Part shown: one piece after another, positions 1 through 10,844 of the stretch
Layout: the number at the start of each line of letters is the position of its first letter
Position numbering within the stretch: position 1 is the stretch's first letter
Assembly: GCA_948099385.1 (NCBI GenBank)
Contig: CANUEZ040000165.1
Coordinates: 4,104,501-4,168,500, forward strand
From: Fasciola hepatica
Lineage: Eukaryota; Platyhelminthes; Trematoda; Plagiorchiida; Fasciolidae
Direction of reading: 5' to 3'
Length of the DNA stretch: 64,000 bases
Notes under the pieces: model-generated
Database searches by the model: none
Seen by the model: only the letters and a program-made list of their open reading frames with translations
What the model was told of the DNA's origin: nothing
Position numbers and translations under genes: made by a program

Positions 1-189
1 CGCTGTTTATCTTACTGACCCTCGAACACGTACGGCATGCGTCACTCATCACAATCCAACATTTGTTCAAATTTTGCCTACTTGAAGTGGCATTATTTTT
101 GATTCGGACTTGGACTGCCGTGACGGCGGTTCCTGATGTTGATTTTTTGTTGAACTTTGGTCCTCGTTGCTAGAAGTTGTGGCCGCACA

Positions 190-480
190 ACTGAGGTTTG
201 TACATATTTGTATGCGTATAATTCGTTAATCCAGTACCGTAGAATCAGCGAATTAACCTTGTTCTAATTTTGGGATTGGCTAATTGGGCTACGCTTTACC
301 CACGAACAAAATAATCGTTACAGTATTCAATTTGGAATCTTCACGAGGAAATCAATCAGAAATGACAAGAAAAGAACAAAGGTAAATCAAGGTTGGACAA
401 GAACTACCCCGACTAGTCTCTGGGATATTTTTGGGTGGTAATGAATACTTCAATATTGCTGGGTCCGCTGGACAAGACAG
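190..480 (+). mobile_element. BEL copy A: decayed LTR 3' part and gag leader
   Basis: This stretch aligns in order with the end of the intact BEL LTR and its leader at 26730-27000. Shared landmarks are a GAGGTTTGTA block, a 'tagtatcgtagaat'-like block, 'ttggctacgc', 'caat' followed by 'atttgga', a start codon before a lysine/arginine-rich beginning, and 'gtctctggg'. Many substitutions and indels separate the two, and the reading frame after the ATG at 362 closes after a few codons. It is therefore an old relic and the left end of the copy whose gag and pol remains continue to 10514. The LTR start is not recognisable. Confidence 0.6.
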
Positions 481-552
481 TGCAATTTCATGTACTTCTG
501 ACAGGTATATAGAATGTAAAATTGAGTAGTAGGAGATTAGATTTATATATTA

Positions 553-665
553 TGATTCATCGTGCTGCTTCAACGCTTAACTCACCACTGAAATCCATGG
601 AAGCACTGTGGAGCTGTTTCATCCTTGTTTGGAATTGTCAGCAGTGTACACCCACCGAACACCCA
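553..665 (-). repeat. SINE 3' part, inverted copy
   Basis: Read on the minus strand, this block matches the body and 3' end of the SINE at 935-1130. The shared order is a 'cggtgggtgt' block, 'cactgctga', 'gatgaaacag', 'cagtgcttccatgg', and a terminal 'gatgaatc' block. It lies head-to-head with the next SINE piece, forming a roughly 60-bp imperfect palindrome. It interrupts the gag leader of BEL copy A, whose leader-to-gag spacing is about 600 bp longer than in the intact copy at 26913-27282. Confidence 0.55.
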
Positions 666-735
666 CTGGGACGGCTGTACAGTGCTTCCATGGTTTTCAG
701 TGGCGAGTTGCGCAGTGAAGCTGCATGATGAATCG
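666..735 (+). repeat. SINE 3' end, truncated
   Basis: This is the plus-strand counterpart of the preceding inverted block. It carries the 'cagtgcttccatgg' and 'gatgaatcgtaata' landmarks but lacks the tRNA-like head. The two arms (about 553-612 and 673-734) could fold into a long hairpin. Confidence 0.5.
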
Positions 736-934
736 TAATATGCAAATCCAACCACATACTACTCAGTTCGAAATAGTACACAAACTCCCTGGGTTGTTCA
801 TAACGGACCGCCTTCGTTGGCCCCTACAGAGAAGTCATCCATCACAGGAGTCGACCGCCGTGCGAGAAGCGGGTTGCTACCGTAAAAAGCCAGTGACAAA
901 AGGGTGCTGTATCATATAGTGTAGATGCTCAACA

Positions 935-1130
935 AAAGGTTCAGAACCAGCCCGGATATCGTTGTGGTTAAGGTGTTCGACTCACGATCATTCACCCCGG
1001 GTTTGAGTCCCCGTTGGGGCTCGGTTGGTGTGCACTGCTGATGATTCCCAACTAGGATGAAACAGCCGTACAGTGCTTCAATGGTGAGTTAGGCTTTCAA
1101 GTCGCATGATGCATCGTTATATAGAATTTA
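935..1130 (+). repeat. tRNA-derived SINE
   Basis: The head contains a box A-like GGTTAAGGTG near 966-975 and a box B-like GGTTTGAGTCC near 1000-1010, which differs from the pol III consensus GGTTCGANTCC at one position. The spacing is normal for an internal tRNA promoter. The flanking arms do not make a convincing cloverleaf, and the unit continues into a non-tRNA body shared with the two copies at 553-735, which argues for a SINE rather than a tRNA gene. Pol III would be expected to transcribe an intact copy. Confidence 0.6.
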
Positions 1131-1290
1131 AACGTCATGATGTCTATAGATTGCGAATATTATTATTAGAAACCCAGCTCAGACGGGCCGGTGAATAAGT
1201 TGAAACAGCCAGTAAAGAACAACCGCGAAGACGGGAGAGAGGGGTGGTCTTGGAGACCACGGAGCATGCATTATTCGGCAAAGAAATTCC

Positions 1291-1985
1291 GTGGGACGGT
1301 TGAAGCCCACCCGTGCCGGCGTAACACCTGCTACTGACTTACCAAAAGTGGAATTGTCCCTCTTGGACGGGAGCGCGGAACAGTACTGCAAGTTCAATAA
1401 ACAATACACGAACTTCGTAGTAGGGAAAGTATCGAATCCAGGACAGAGATTCTTGTATCTGCTACAATACTTTTGTCGAAGAGCCAAGGAAGCAATCGAG
1501 GGGTTATCGAGGCTTTACCACAAGCAGGGTTGCACTCGAGCACGTGAAATCCTGAAAGACCTTTTTGGGCAACCATTTGGGGTCTCTCGGAAATTGATCG
1601 GTGGAGTATTACCAGAGGCAAGACCTTCCAAATGCGAGTCGGGTTCTCTTGTCAGCCTGGTGATAAAATGCAGAACTGCAGCATCGCTTTGAATCACCTG
1701 GATCATTGAGCGGACCTGAAGGCACTTCATACATTGGAGGCCACAATGGGCAGTTTACCCACAGAGCTACGGAGTGGATGGGCTGCGGAAGGCGGAAGGA
1801 TCAGTAGATTTGGGCGAGAATTTACCTTCGAGGACCTGAGGAAGTACATAGATCGTCATGCCCGAATAACAAACAGTCGTTTCGGTCAACGTGTGCGCAA
1901 GACGGGCAAGCTATCCAGGAAGGAATTTGCAGAGATATGGGATCAGAGGGGATCAGTTTTCATTAGCGGTGAGCAAAGTGAATAA
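1291..1985 (+). pseudogene. BEL copy A gag relic
   Basis: Two overlapping frames give a protein collinear with the gag of the intact BEL at 27276-27830. The first part (1336-1690) keeps landmarks such as LPKVEL, AEQYCKF, CTRAREILKDLFGQPF and LVIKCR. The second (1734-1920) keeps an E-A-T-M-G-S-L-P-T-E-L block, FEDLRKYIDR and SRFGQRV. Gag forms the retrotransposon particle. At least one frameshift separates the two parts. The zinc-knuckle region and the first part of the protease are missing because the next matching segment jumps to the later protease. It is non-functional. Confidence 0.8.
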
Positions 1986-2260
1986 CACTCAGATCATTCA
2001 ATCAACCAAGCTGCACCTGCAACACTTTTTATTGATTAAAAACAGCAGAGCACAAAGTCTAGAAGCATTCATCATAAAAGATCTGCCGATGAAAGCTACT
2101 CATTCAGTGCAATCGATTCTGATTCAGCGGCCGCATCTCAACGGGGCTGCGCTCGAGGAGTGGCAGAATAACAAAATTGATCTGCCGATCGCTTGTAGTG
2201 TACCGGAAGCGCACTTGGTCCTGGGTCAAAGAATACGAAGCCGCAAAGCACCGTTTGCGG
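1960..2260 (+). pseudogene. BEL copy A protease/linker relic
   Basis: The translation matches the intact BEL protein from just after the aspartic protease active site to the protease-RT linker. Landmarks are 'DLPMKATHSVQSIL' against DLPMRAPRSVNAIL, 'RPHLNG', and 'VPEAHLVLGQRI' against VPEAHWVLDQRV. The protease catalytic Asp-Ser-Gly is absent, consistent with an internal deletion joining gag to this part. The segment ends abruptly at the AT-rich (ATT)n end of the antisense LINE. BEL sequence resumes about 4.85 kb later at 7105, almost exactly where this stops. Confidence 0.75.
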
Positions 2261-2639
2261 TTATAATAATATTAATAATGTTGGTTTATTTTGGAGACGC
2301 CGAAGCATGCCATGTGCATGATCTTGTTGATATAGCTAATGAAGTGGATGGATATAGTTCATGGAAATGTGGAAAGTTAAATGAGGACGTAGAATAAAAA
2401 GGTTCAAAAGAGGGAATAGAGTGGGATTGAAACAGAATAACTGTATGCACATCATAGAGATTGTAGGGAGTTTAAATAAATCCCGGGAAGAATTCAGATG
2501 GACGCCCGGTGAGTTTGAAAGTCAAAGTCAGATGAGGGGTATAACTGGTCTGGGTGGAGACATCTGGAGGCCGACCGATGTACTTGAGAAAGGCTGTAAA
2601 TCAGTATGAGAAACTACAGTAGCGAGGGATGATGGAGAG

Positions 2640-2931
2640 AAAATTGAGGTGCTCTGCAGTGAATTAGATGTCAGTGAAGCACTGGTACTCTGTCTTGGAT
2701 GGTCGACGGACAAGGCACAAAAAGAATCGTAAAACAAGGAGCGAGCAACAAAATACGTGGGGGTGGATCAAATGAAAAAAACGATTTAGAAAGATTGGAT
2801 ACGTTAGATGTGAGGCACAGATGTAGGATTGCTGGATGAATATCATGACGGTCGGTGGGAAGATAGCAAGAGAAATGGCCGGTTAGTATCTGCAAGATGC
2901 AGAACGAGTGCATATATACATATACGCTCAA

Positions 2932-2968
<37 letters not shown>

Positions 2969-4335
2969 GTATGTATAGACATAAGAAGAACGGGAGCAAC
3001 AACGATGGGGTCCTAGAAATAAATTATAAGTCATTAGGAGGGGTAGATAAGGTTGGATCAAATGATTGTGTAAGTAACCTTGGAATGTAGCGACGAATTA
3101 TCTTCATGACAGGTGCACATGGCAGCCCAACAGAGAGAAAAATGGAATGCGGAAGCACTGAAGAGATGGCGACTGTGAGGAGCAGTTCATGGAAGAGTGA
3201 AGATGAAGGATAGGATCGAAGAGAACAGGTAAAAACGGGTCTAATTATTTGATCAATGCAGGCGCGACATGTGGTGACGGACCAGAGGAATCGGGTAGTG
3301 AAAAGTCAAATGATTTGGAGCTGTTAAAGAACATCATGACGTAACGTGGTCTTTACAGTCGGTGGAACATTGAAAAGCAGACCAAACTGAAAGGCACACG
3401 GGAAATGCCTGTGGCCCAATCGGGGATATCTGGAAACTGTCAGGCATGCACGAAATGGGCTAGAAATTAATATGGGGAAGGGTGCCAGCGGGAGAAGTTG
3501 GAAAAAAGAGGGCTTCACTGCTAGGGGTTATATAGTAATTAGGCTGTGCTGCACTGCAGTAGATGATCAGCGGATAGGGCACAAAACTCATCGTAGAACA
3601 GGTGGCGCACATTGGAGTAAGTGAAGGGTGGTATGGATGGCAAGGATGATCTGTATTGATTTCATATGGTAAATATGAGGTGCAGATGGTAAAAGAGTGG
3701 ACGCACATCATGGGGGTCAGCGGGAGGGTAGCATGACAAATAGCCGGCAAAAAAGTGCGGGATGCAGTGCAGAAGTATATATACATGTGTTTATACATAT
3801 GTATGTATGTATATATCAGTACATAAATAGATATGCGAGGTGCATAAGCAAAGAGAAATGGAGTACTAGGATAGAAAAGTATCAGTGACTGGAAGAGCGA
3901 GATAGGATGGGATCAAAGTGTGTAGGATTGACTTACGAGAATTCAGACAAAGATTTCCATGACGGGATAACATAGTAGCTCAACGGATAGAGAAAACTGA
4001 AGAAGCACAAAAGTGATGCCGGCCGTGAAGAGCAGATCATAAACGAGGGAAGATGAAGTATAAGACAGAAGGGATCAGGCAGAAATAGGTCTAATTACTT
4101 AATCAATTCAGGAGTAACACGTGGTGACGGACCAGAGGAACCTGGTAGTGACAGATCAAACGGTTTGGAACTGTAAAAGAACATCATGATGTAACGTTGT
4201 CCTTACAGTTGGTAGAACATGGAAAAGCGGACCACACTGAAAAGCCAACAGAAAAATGCCTTTAGAGAGTAATAAACTGATCAAGGGGTGAAAGCTATGA
4301 CAGAGGAGACACAAGTGGGACATGACGAACCAGAT
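2640..4335. repeat. ~850-bp tandem duplication in LINE A 3' region
   Basis: Two diverged copies lie head-to-tail with a constant offset of 850 bp. Examples are 'agcag.tcat' at 3181 and 4031, 'acatcatga.gtaacgt' at 3331 and 4181, and an alternating 'atatat/gtatgtatg' tract near 2935-2970 and 3780-3820. The approximate units are 2640-3489 and 3490-4335. Divergence is considerable, so the duplication is old or was inherited by the element family. Confidence 0.7.
2934..2966. repeat. AT dinucleotide microsatellite
   Basis: About 30 bp of alternating TA lie in the first unit of the 850-bp duplication. The second unit has a degraded TA/GTAT version at the matching place. Confidence 0.9.
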
Positions 4336-5769
4336 CATTTTACTGCGGATGAAACACGAAGGAGGCGGAGAAGGAAGCAGGAAGCCCCAAGATTAGTGAA
4401 CCAATAATAAAGCAAAAAGGCCCAAGAAATGAATGTACCACGGAGTTGGGGCAAATGGACCTAGAGAGCTTTGTGCCAGCAGACAACTCAACAGGTGGAT
4501 GCAGATCGGGGCACGGCCTAATGGGAAGAACCACAGAGGAATAGCGGAGCCAAGAAAGGAAAATATGTTGGTGGTGATGAGGTAATAAAAGCGACTGTAA
4601 GATAAGCTAACTTTGGAGCTGCAAGCTCTAATATGCGGCTTGGTCATGGGTGCTGGTGTGATTGGTGCATAGTGGCTTTGGGCATGAGGAGGAAGAACAA
4701 GGAGAGATTTAAAAAGCAACAGGCAGTAGGGCATAAGACTGCTATCACTGGGCATTCTGAGCAGAGGGTAATACCAAGTGCCTAAAGAATAGTAGCCGGC
4801 AATGACGGCAGGTGGAAAAAGAGATATTGGCGAGCACTGGCAGAGAAGAGTGGTTACGACGATAGCCACTCAGTGCAATGAGAGTCGATGTAGAGAGGTG
4901 ATAGGAGGAAGGACAGAACGGGTAGGTGTGCATACCGTGGCACAGCGACTAAAATGGGAAGTGATAACAGATGATAAGAACTAAAGGTGGACAAACAGTG
5001 GCGGAAAAAGGATGGGGAGCAAGCCATTTTCAACCGAAAGCGTTGGATTCGGCAGTCCGAGAAACGTTAGAGCGTGCGATCCAAAACGGGTGCTAGTGGG
5101 TGGGACAGGCCATGCGCTGGGCACCCAGTTTGAAAAACACCTCGTGAAGTGGACACAAGAGGTGTGATCCACCGATGTGCGCCGGTCATAGCGGCGGATC
5201 TGACCGTGCCCTGCACCGCTGGGAGTGGCACGAGTGGTCAATAATAATTGTACAGGGGACAAAATGACCGCGGTAGGGGTGCGTGATCCAGGATCAATTG
5301 GCCAGGACGTGAGACCATAAACAGGAGAGCTAACGGAAACGGCGAGTGGTAGACGACCGTGCAGCAATATTATCCCGGTGCACCTGCCAAGGAGATGGTC
5401 GGTACCGTTCCCGAAGTGGTTGGCTGTCATCGAGGATCACTGGAAAGGGAAAGGGGATAGAGAAGCGCAGTCTGGATGTGCCTCAGCTGAAGAGCAACGG
5501 ATACTGAGGAGAAAAAAGTGGGAATGATAGGTAACAGATGGACGTGAGTGAGCAACAGAGTTATTTCATGAAGGCAGGAGGTAAGTTTGCTAGGGATCAG
5601 GGAGGGCAATGGCTGTATTTTGCGGCACTAGAGAGAAGGGAAGTGTCGGGCATGGGGTGTATTTAGTAGCCTGTGGCGCAGTTGTAGTAGAGCCACAGTG
5701 TGAGGCTTCTTTCAAAGGCCAGGTCGGTGGAGACGAGCTCATTGGTGAGTAACATAGCATTGGAAACTG

Positions 5770-7107
5770 TTAAGTATAACACAAGTGCTCACCTAACAGC
5801 GAACAGTGAGGAGGCACTTCTTGAGCTGAGGGGAGATTATTCCAGATTTTGGAATAGGCTGACAGAAAGAATCGGAAATTCAGACTGAGATTAGACTGAG
5901 GGACGGGGTAGGAGCAGGGGGCAGCGAATGAGATAGGATAAGAGGTGAAGGCCTGGTTATAGTTTAGCGTACAATGGAAAATCAAGTTGAGCCTCACGCG
6001 ACGAATCCACAGAGGCTCAATTTTGTAGGAGCTCACAGGGCTGGCGGTATGTCAGGGCTATGAATACCCCCAACAGCGTTTTGATGAAAGGACGCTGAAC
6101 GTTCTCAGGAGATACAATAGAGAAACGTGGCCAGAGGCTGGAGGTAATAGGACAATATCCTAGGAGCGGTCTCACGTATGAGAGATACATAGAGAGGCGA
6201 CTGGCCGGTATTGAGATACACCGAGGGATCAGGCCTAGGGTTCGCTTGGCTTTAGCGATCTGGAACGATGCCTGTTCTGAGAAGTTAAAAAACAAGAGTG
6301 GCGTACTCCAAGATCGTTACCTATGGGATGTATGGGGATGGGCAGGCCGTCCAGACAAATTTGGCCGGGTGGTACAGTGCACTTGCAAGGTAAGAGGAAA
6401 CTTTTCTCCGCGGAGAATTTCATGAACCACGAGACGCACCAAGTTTGGAGGACGAGTAAGCCACACAATATGTTGCACGGGGTCACGGATAGGTCATTAG
6501 GGATAAAGGATTACACTACTTTTATTTCGTCGCAAAGAGTAAAGGAGTGCTATGTAGAACAGAAGAGAAAATGTCATTGATACAAATAAGGAATAGTAGT
6601 AGGCCTAGGACACTGCCTTGGATGACGCCGCTAGTAATTGGTTTGGCGGAAGATAAGTGGCCGTTAACGAGCACAGCTTGTGATCCGTGAGAGAGATAAC
6701 AGGATAGCCAGGAGAGGAGAGGGTCAGTAATACCAAGAGACCGGATTTTGGCTAACAGATGCATAAAAGGAACACGGTCAAAACCCTTAGACATTTTGGG
6801 GTACAGGACGGCCACAGAATTGCCGGCGTCTGCAGCAGACAATAGGACATTGAGAGAGTCAAGCTGGAGGGAAGAGCAGGAACGGGAGTTCAAGAAACCA
6901 TGCTGACCAGGGTTTGGCAGGTTGATGGATAAGAGGTACTGGACAATGTGTTTTTTGATAATTCTCTCCATGATTTTGCAGACTACTGAGGTGTGGTTAA
7001 TGGGCCGATAGTTATCTGGGTCATGAAGTGCACCCTTTTTGAAGCGCGGAATGATAACAGAGGATTTCCACTGAGGTGGGACGAAACTGTGAAGCATGGA
7101 GGTGGTG
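5770..7107 (-). pseudogene. LINE A reverse transcriptase relic
   Basis: The minus-strand frame from 7107 to 6522 is open and reads as a CR1/Jockey-type RT. It shows 'QWKSSVIIPRFKKG' and 'YRPINHTSVVCKIMERI' (fingers), 'QHGFLNSRSC', a motif A relic 'VLYPKMSKGFDRVP' in which the YLD aspartate is replaced, and motif B 'SGVIQGSVLGLLLFLI'. The frame ends at 6522 near the FADD position ('LLFATK'). Thumb relics follow in other frames: 'ISVRPLLGYCP'-like at 6295-6017 and 'YSKIWNNLP' near 5830. Missing catalytic aspartates and frame breaks make it inactive. The open frame extending upstream of 7107 runs antisense through BEL and is fortuitous. Confidence 0.8.
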
Positions 7108-8345
7108 TATACAGTAAGCACTATATTCGGCTGGACTTTATGTGGTAATACAGACGGCAGATGCGGCAAACAAATCCAAATCAACTGCACTTCGGTAGAA
7201 ATGGCTTTCATTGAACAAGCATTCCAACAGTTGTATAACGCCGAATTTGCCGACCTAGACATTATTAGAGAAGCCCCATCACCAGAAGATAGGGCGGCTT
7301 TGAAAATGGTAGCCGAGAACGTCATGCATATAATGGGTCGTTTCGAGGTTCCTGTGCCGTGGAGACCCAACACGAAACCTATGCCAAACAGCCAAAAAAT
7401 GACTCTGAAAAAAAACCCTTCCTCAAAACCAAGCTAATTGGAGAATCACGATTAGGGATAGAATACAAGCGAACAATGCAACATAACATAGACCGGGGTT
7501 ATATAGAAAGAGTGGATACAGCGGTAATCAGCGCAAACTTGAGGTGGTATCTATTCCAACACCCGGTCGGGAACCCAAAGAAACCGCGGAAGGTCAGGGT
7601 GATTTTCTACTGTGCCGCAAAATCTCGGAGCTCGTCACCCGGCGACGATACACTACAAGGCATAGACTGGACGACATCACTAGTCGAGGTCTTATGTCGT
7701 TTTTGGCTAGAACAAGTCGCCATCTCTGCGGACATACGTAAAATGTTTCTATAAGTGAAGATGCCCGTTGAAGATAGGGAAGCCTTTCATCTCCTCTGGT
7801 GGCCTGAAAGCGACGTAAATCGTGCACCGCACGAGTATAGGCGGACCGTGCTTCATTTTGAGACGGTATCATCGACCTCCTGTGCCAATTTTGCCCTCCG
7901 GGAAACCCTCAAGCGTTTCCGCGGCACTAGCAGTCTGTTGGGAACAGCAGTGGACCACTTCTGCGTGGACGATTTCCTGTGTTCTTCTGAAGACCCAAAT
8001 ACTGCTATCCTATATATGACCGAACTGATCGCCACTCTAAAGGCCAGAGGATTCAACCCCAATAAATGGACTTCAAACAGCCGGGAGTTGAGCAATGTTG
8101 TCCCGAAGTCCGAGAAAATGGAGTGCGCGAGGGAGCTTTTGGGATCCCCTTCACAAATGGAGCTCACGCTGGGAGTTAAATGGGAACCCGAAAAAGACGA
8201 ATTCATATTCACTCTGGACCTACCCAGAAGACCGGCAACACGGAGAGGAACCTCATTATCAGTTTCAATCTTCTATGGTCCTCTATGTTTCGTTTCGCCA
8301 TGGTTGTTACCGGGAAAAGGCTTGCTGCAATCCCCGTGGCAGTGA
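7105..8345 (+). pseudogene. BEL copy A reverse transcriptase relic
   Basis: After the LINE insertion the BEL pol relic resumes with 'VSTIFGWTLCG', 'FQQLYNAEF' and 'RFEVPVPWR'. It runs through 'ISADIRKMF' (motif A region), 'TVLHFETVSSTSCANFALRE' and 'FCVDDFL' (the YVDD box as CVDD), to 'FVSPWLLPGKGLLQ'. The frame 7359-8345 is continuous apart from one TAA at 7752-7754; a frame change near 7359-7437 precedes it. Length and order match the intact pol at 28740-29890. It is a dead copy. Confidence 0.85.
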
Positions 8346-9000
8346 AGGACGGGTTGCGACGAACCTCTCCAGGATGACGACGATAAGCGATGGCGCGGCC
8401 GGCTGCACAGTCTAGATCGAATTGGTGAAATCAAGGTACAAAGAAGCTTGACAGAAACCAAGAGTGCAAGCAATGCCCAACTTCGCCTGTTTTAAGGTGC
8501 AGCAGAAGTAGTCTACGCGATAGTAGCTTGCGGCTGCTGGGCATACCATAATGGTGGGCGGCAGAGTCAGATAGTATTTGCAAGTGCGAGGTTGGCTCCA
8601 CTGAATAAAGTGTCCATTCCGAGACTGGAACTGACTGCAGCCGTACTGACCGTGAAAGCTGCGACTCTGATTAGAGGATGTTTCGATCAGGTGAACTGCA
8701 AACCAAATTTTGGACGCACCCAGCCATGGTACTACATTAGATAAACAACATTGCTACTCGTTTTACCACTCTCGTGGCCAACGGACTCACTACAATCCAC
8801 GAGTTGACTAAAACCGATCAATGGCACTATGTACAATCCTCCAGTAGCCCGCTCGACTTCCGCTCAACGGGCCTGAAAACACTGGAGAAGTTGCGGATGA
8901 GGACAATGGGACCGGACTTCCTCACTACAGCTAAAGAGACGTGGCCAACGCTATTATTACCTAAGGCCGATGATGGCGATATCGAGACTGAAAGACTGAT
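8346..9000 (+). pseudogene. BEL copy A RNase H relic
   Basis: Between RT and integrase the translation keeps the RNase H landmark 'VSIPRLELTAAVL' (about 8615-8655), equal to VSIPRLELSAAVL in the intact copy. Further on, the frame 8774-9454 opens with a match to the tether segment before integrase ('RTMGPDFL', then 'DGDIETERLIMAINF'). Frameshifts break the reading. RNase H would degrade the RNA template during reverse transcription in a working element. Confidence 0.7.
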
Positions 9001-10514
9001 AATGGCTATAAACTTCACGGGAAGCGTAAGCCTGATAGAAAAACTGTGCCAATTTTCCAACTGGACAAAAATGTTAAGAGCCGTGGTCTGGTGGACACGA
9101 TACAAAGTTCTCTTATTGATTATGAGAGGCGCGAGACCACAAAACACATCGAATGTGGAAACGATACTACCGGGCGAGCTGAATCAAGCCGAACTCGACG
9201 TTCTACGCCTACTAAAACCAGACGCTTTCCAGTTCGATACCCGCGAGCTAGCCAGGATGAATGATGACACCAAAGAAAGCAGGTCGTTGTACAGCAGTAT
9301 CCGAAGACCGAACCCTATGCAAACTAATGGACTACTGAGAGTTGGAGAGCCGCTGACGAATTCAAACCTAGAGTACAAAATAAAATACCCCATAATAGTC
9401 CCTGGTGACCACTCTATAACGAGATGCCTGATAGACCATGTACATCGAGAATAGGGACACGCAGGTTGGAATCACTTAATGAACAATATACTTCGATGAT
9501 TTTGGTGACAAAGAGACCAGCGACGGTCAAGTAAGTCATAGGCAACTGCATCACTTGTCGTCGCCGGAGAGCGGTAGCAGGTTAACAAATGATGGCCCCC
9601 TTCCAGCCGTGAGAGTTCAACAGGGATGGTGCCTGTTCGTGGAAATTGGCGCCGACTGTTTTGGCCCGTTACTTGTTTGACAGAAAAGGAGCACCCCAAT
9701 GGGATATGACTGCCTGATAGCATGTTTACAATGCAGAGCAGTTCATCGCAAATTAGTGCATAATATAATCACCGATTCATTTCTAATGGCCTTTCAAAGG
9801 TTCATCGCAAGGCGGGGAGTCCCCAATAACGTATACTCAGACGATGGCTCGAACTTCGTTGCAGCTCACAAGGAGTTGAAAAATGGTGGAACCGCCTGGA
9901 CCACGCCAAAATACAAAAACAAGACCGTATCAAAGGGGAAAGAATGACATTACAACCCACCTTATGCCAGTAACCGCGGTGGCTTTTGGGAAAGGCTGGT
10001 ACAATCGACTAGGAAAATACTCACAGCCCTGACCTCACAACAAAACCTCGATGATGAGACGCTGACTACTTCACTGACAGAAGTAGAACGCATATTGAAC
10101 AACAGACCCCTGGTGCCGATCGTCCTAGACCCGGAAGGCGAACCGGCACTCACCCCCAACGACCTGTTAACACTTCGGTCAAACGTAGGAGCAATCACAC
10201 CGAAAACCCTACGTGGAACGTACATCGTTGGATGGAAACAAGTGGACCACCTGGCACAGGCTTTCTGGAAACGATGGGCGAGGGAGTACTTACCGACACT
10301 GCAGCTTCGGCAAAAGTGGATCTCCAAACAGAGGTCGTTCAGACGTGGCGATGTGATCATCTTCGTGGAGAGCCACTTACATAAAGACGATTGGCCGGTT
10401 GGAGTAATCAAGGGCTGCAGTACAGAAATCGATGACCTGGTGCGCACGGTGGTGGTGAGAACGAACAGAGGAGACGTATTGCGAGATATCCTTAAGATTC
10501 GGCCCTGGCGGTAA
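9000..10514 (+). pseudogene. BEL copy A integrase relic
   Basis: The translation follows the integrase of the intact copy: 'NGLLRVGEPLTNSNLEYKIKYP' (9330-9390), a zinc-binding segment broken by frameshifts, 'SRAVH'-like 'CRAVHRKLVH' and 'RRGVPNNVYSDDGSNF' (catalytic Asp box, 9815-9856). It continues with 'NNRPLVPIV', 'ALTPNDLLTLRSN' and the C-terminal 'LRQKWISKQRSFRRGDVI' domain, ending with a stop at 10512-10514. No 3' LTR is recognisable after it; LINE sequence follows within about 150 bp. Confidence 0.85.
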
Positions 10515-10844
10515 TAAAGAAGCCGCTCTCGGGATAGGAAATAGTTGTAATTGAGTACCAGCTGGGAGAGGAAAATTGGCAGAACTGTCCAAAGGTGAAG
10601 GACAGTGCTATTCTTGTCAGTCTGGATGTTATGACATCTACTAGGATGGAATGGGAGTCGTCGGAAGTTCTGGATTGTCAGCCGGCGTCATACGCACCAG
10701 TGGAGACGGCCGGTGCAAAATCCTTGCCATCATCTCAGGCGTAGCGCCTGAGAACAATACAAAAATAAACAATAAGGGACATATAAGCGACGGGGCAAAC
10801 GCGGTGGTGTTATATACTTCGCCAGTAGTATCGGAAACAAATGA

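Larger units (their letters stand above)
2261..7110 (-). mobile_element. LINE A, 5'-truncated, antisense inside BEL copy A
   Basis: BEL pol stops at about 2260 and resumes at about 7105 with only a few residues lost or duplicated, so everything between is an insertion. On the minus strand it begins within an RT domain (7107 downwards), continues through RT thumb relics to about 5770, and ends after a long non-coding 3' region with an (ATT)n tail at 2261-2280. It lacks the endonuclease and the 5' part of ORF2, as expected for aborted target-primed reverse transcription. Its terminal about 50 bp resembles three other LINE 3' ends in the window (41128, 50475 and 55381). Confidence 0.75.

Noticed and set aside
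966..1011. Possible tRNA gene (box A and box B present)
   Set aside because: No convincing acceptor or anticodon stem, and the sequence continues into a body repeated at 553-735 without the head; a tRNA-derived SINE explains it better.
2930..3830. CRISPR-like or satellite array in the 850-bp repeat region
   Set aside because: Only two long diverged units exist, with no short regularly spaced repeats.
4393..4869. 158-codon minus-strand frame rich in leucine and proline
   Set aside because: It lies in the non-coding 3' region of LINE A with low-complexity hydrophobic translation; no motif and no support as a gene.
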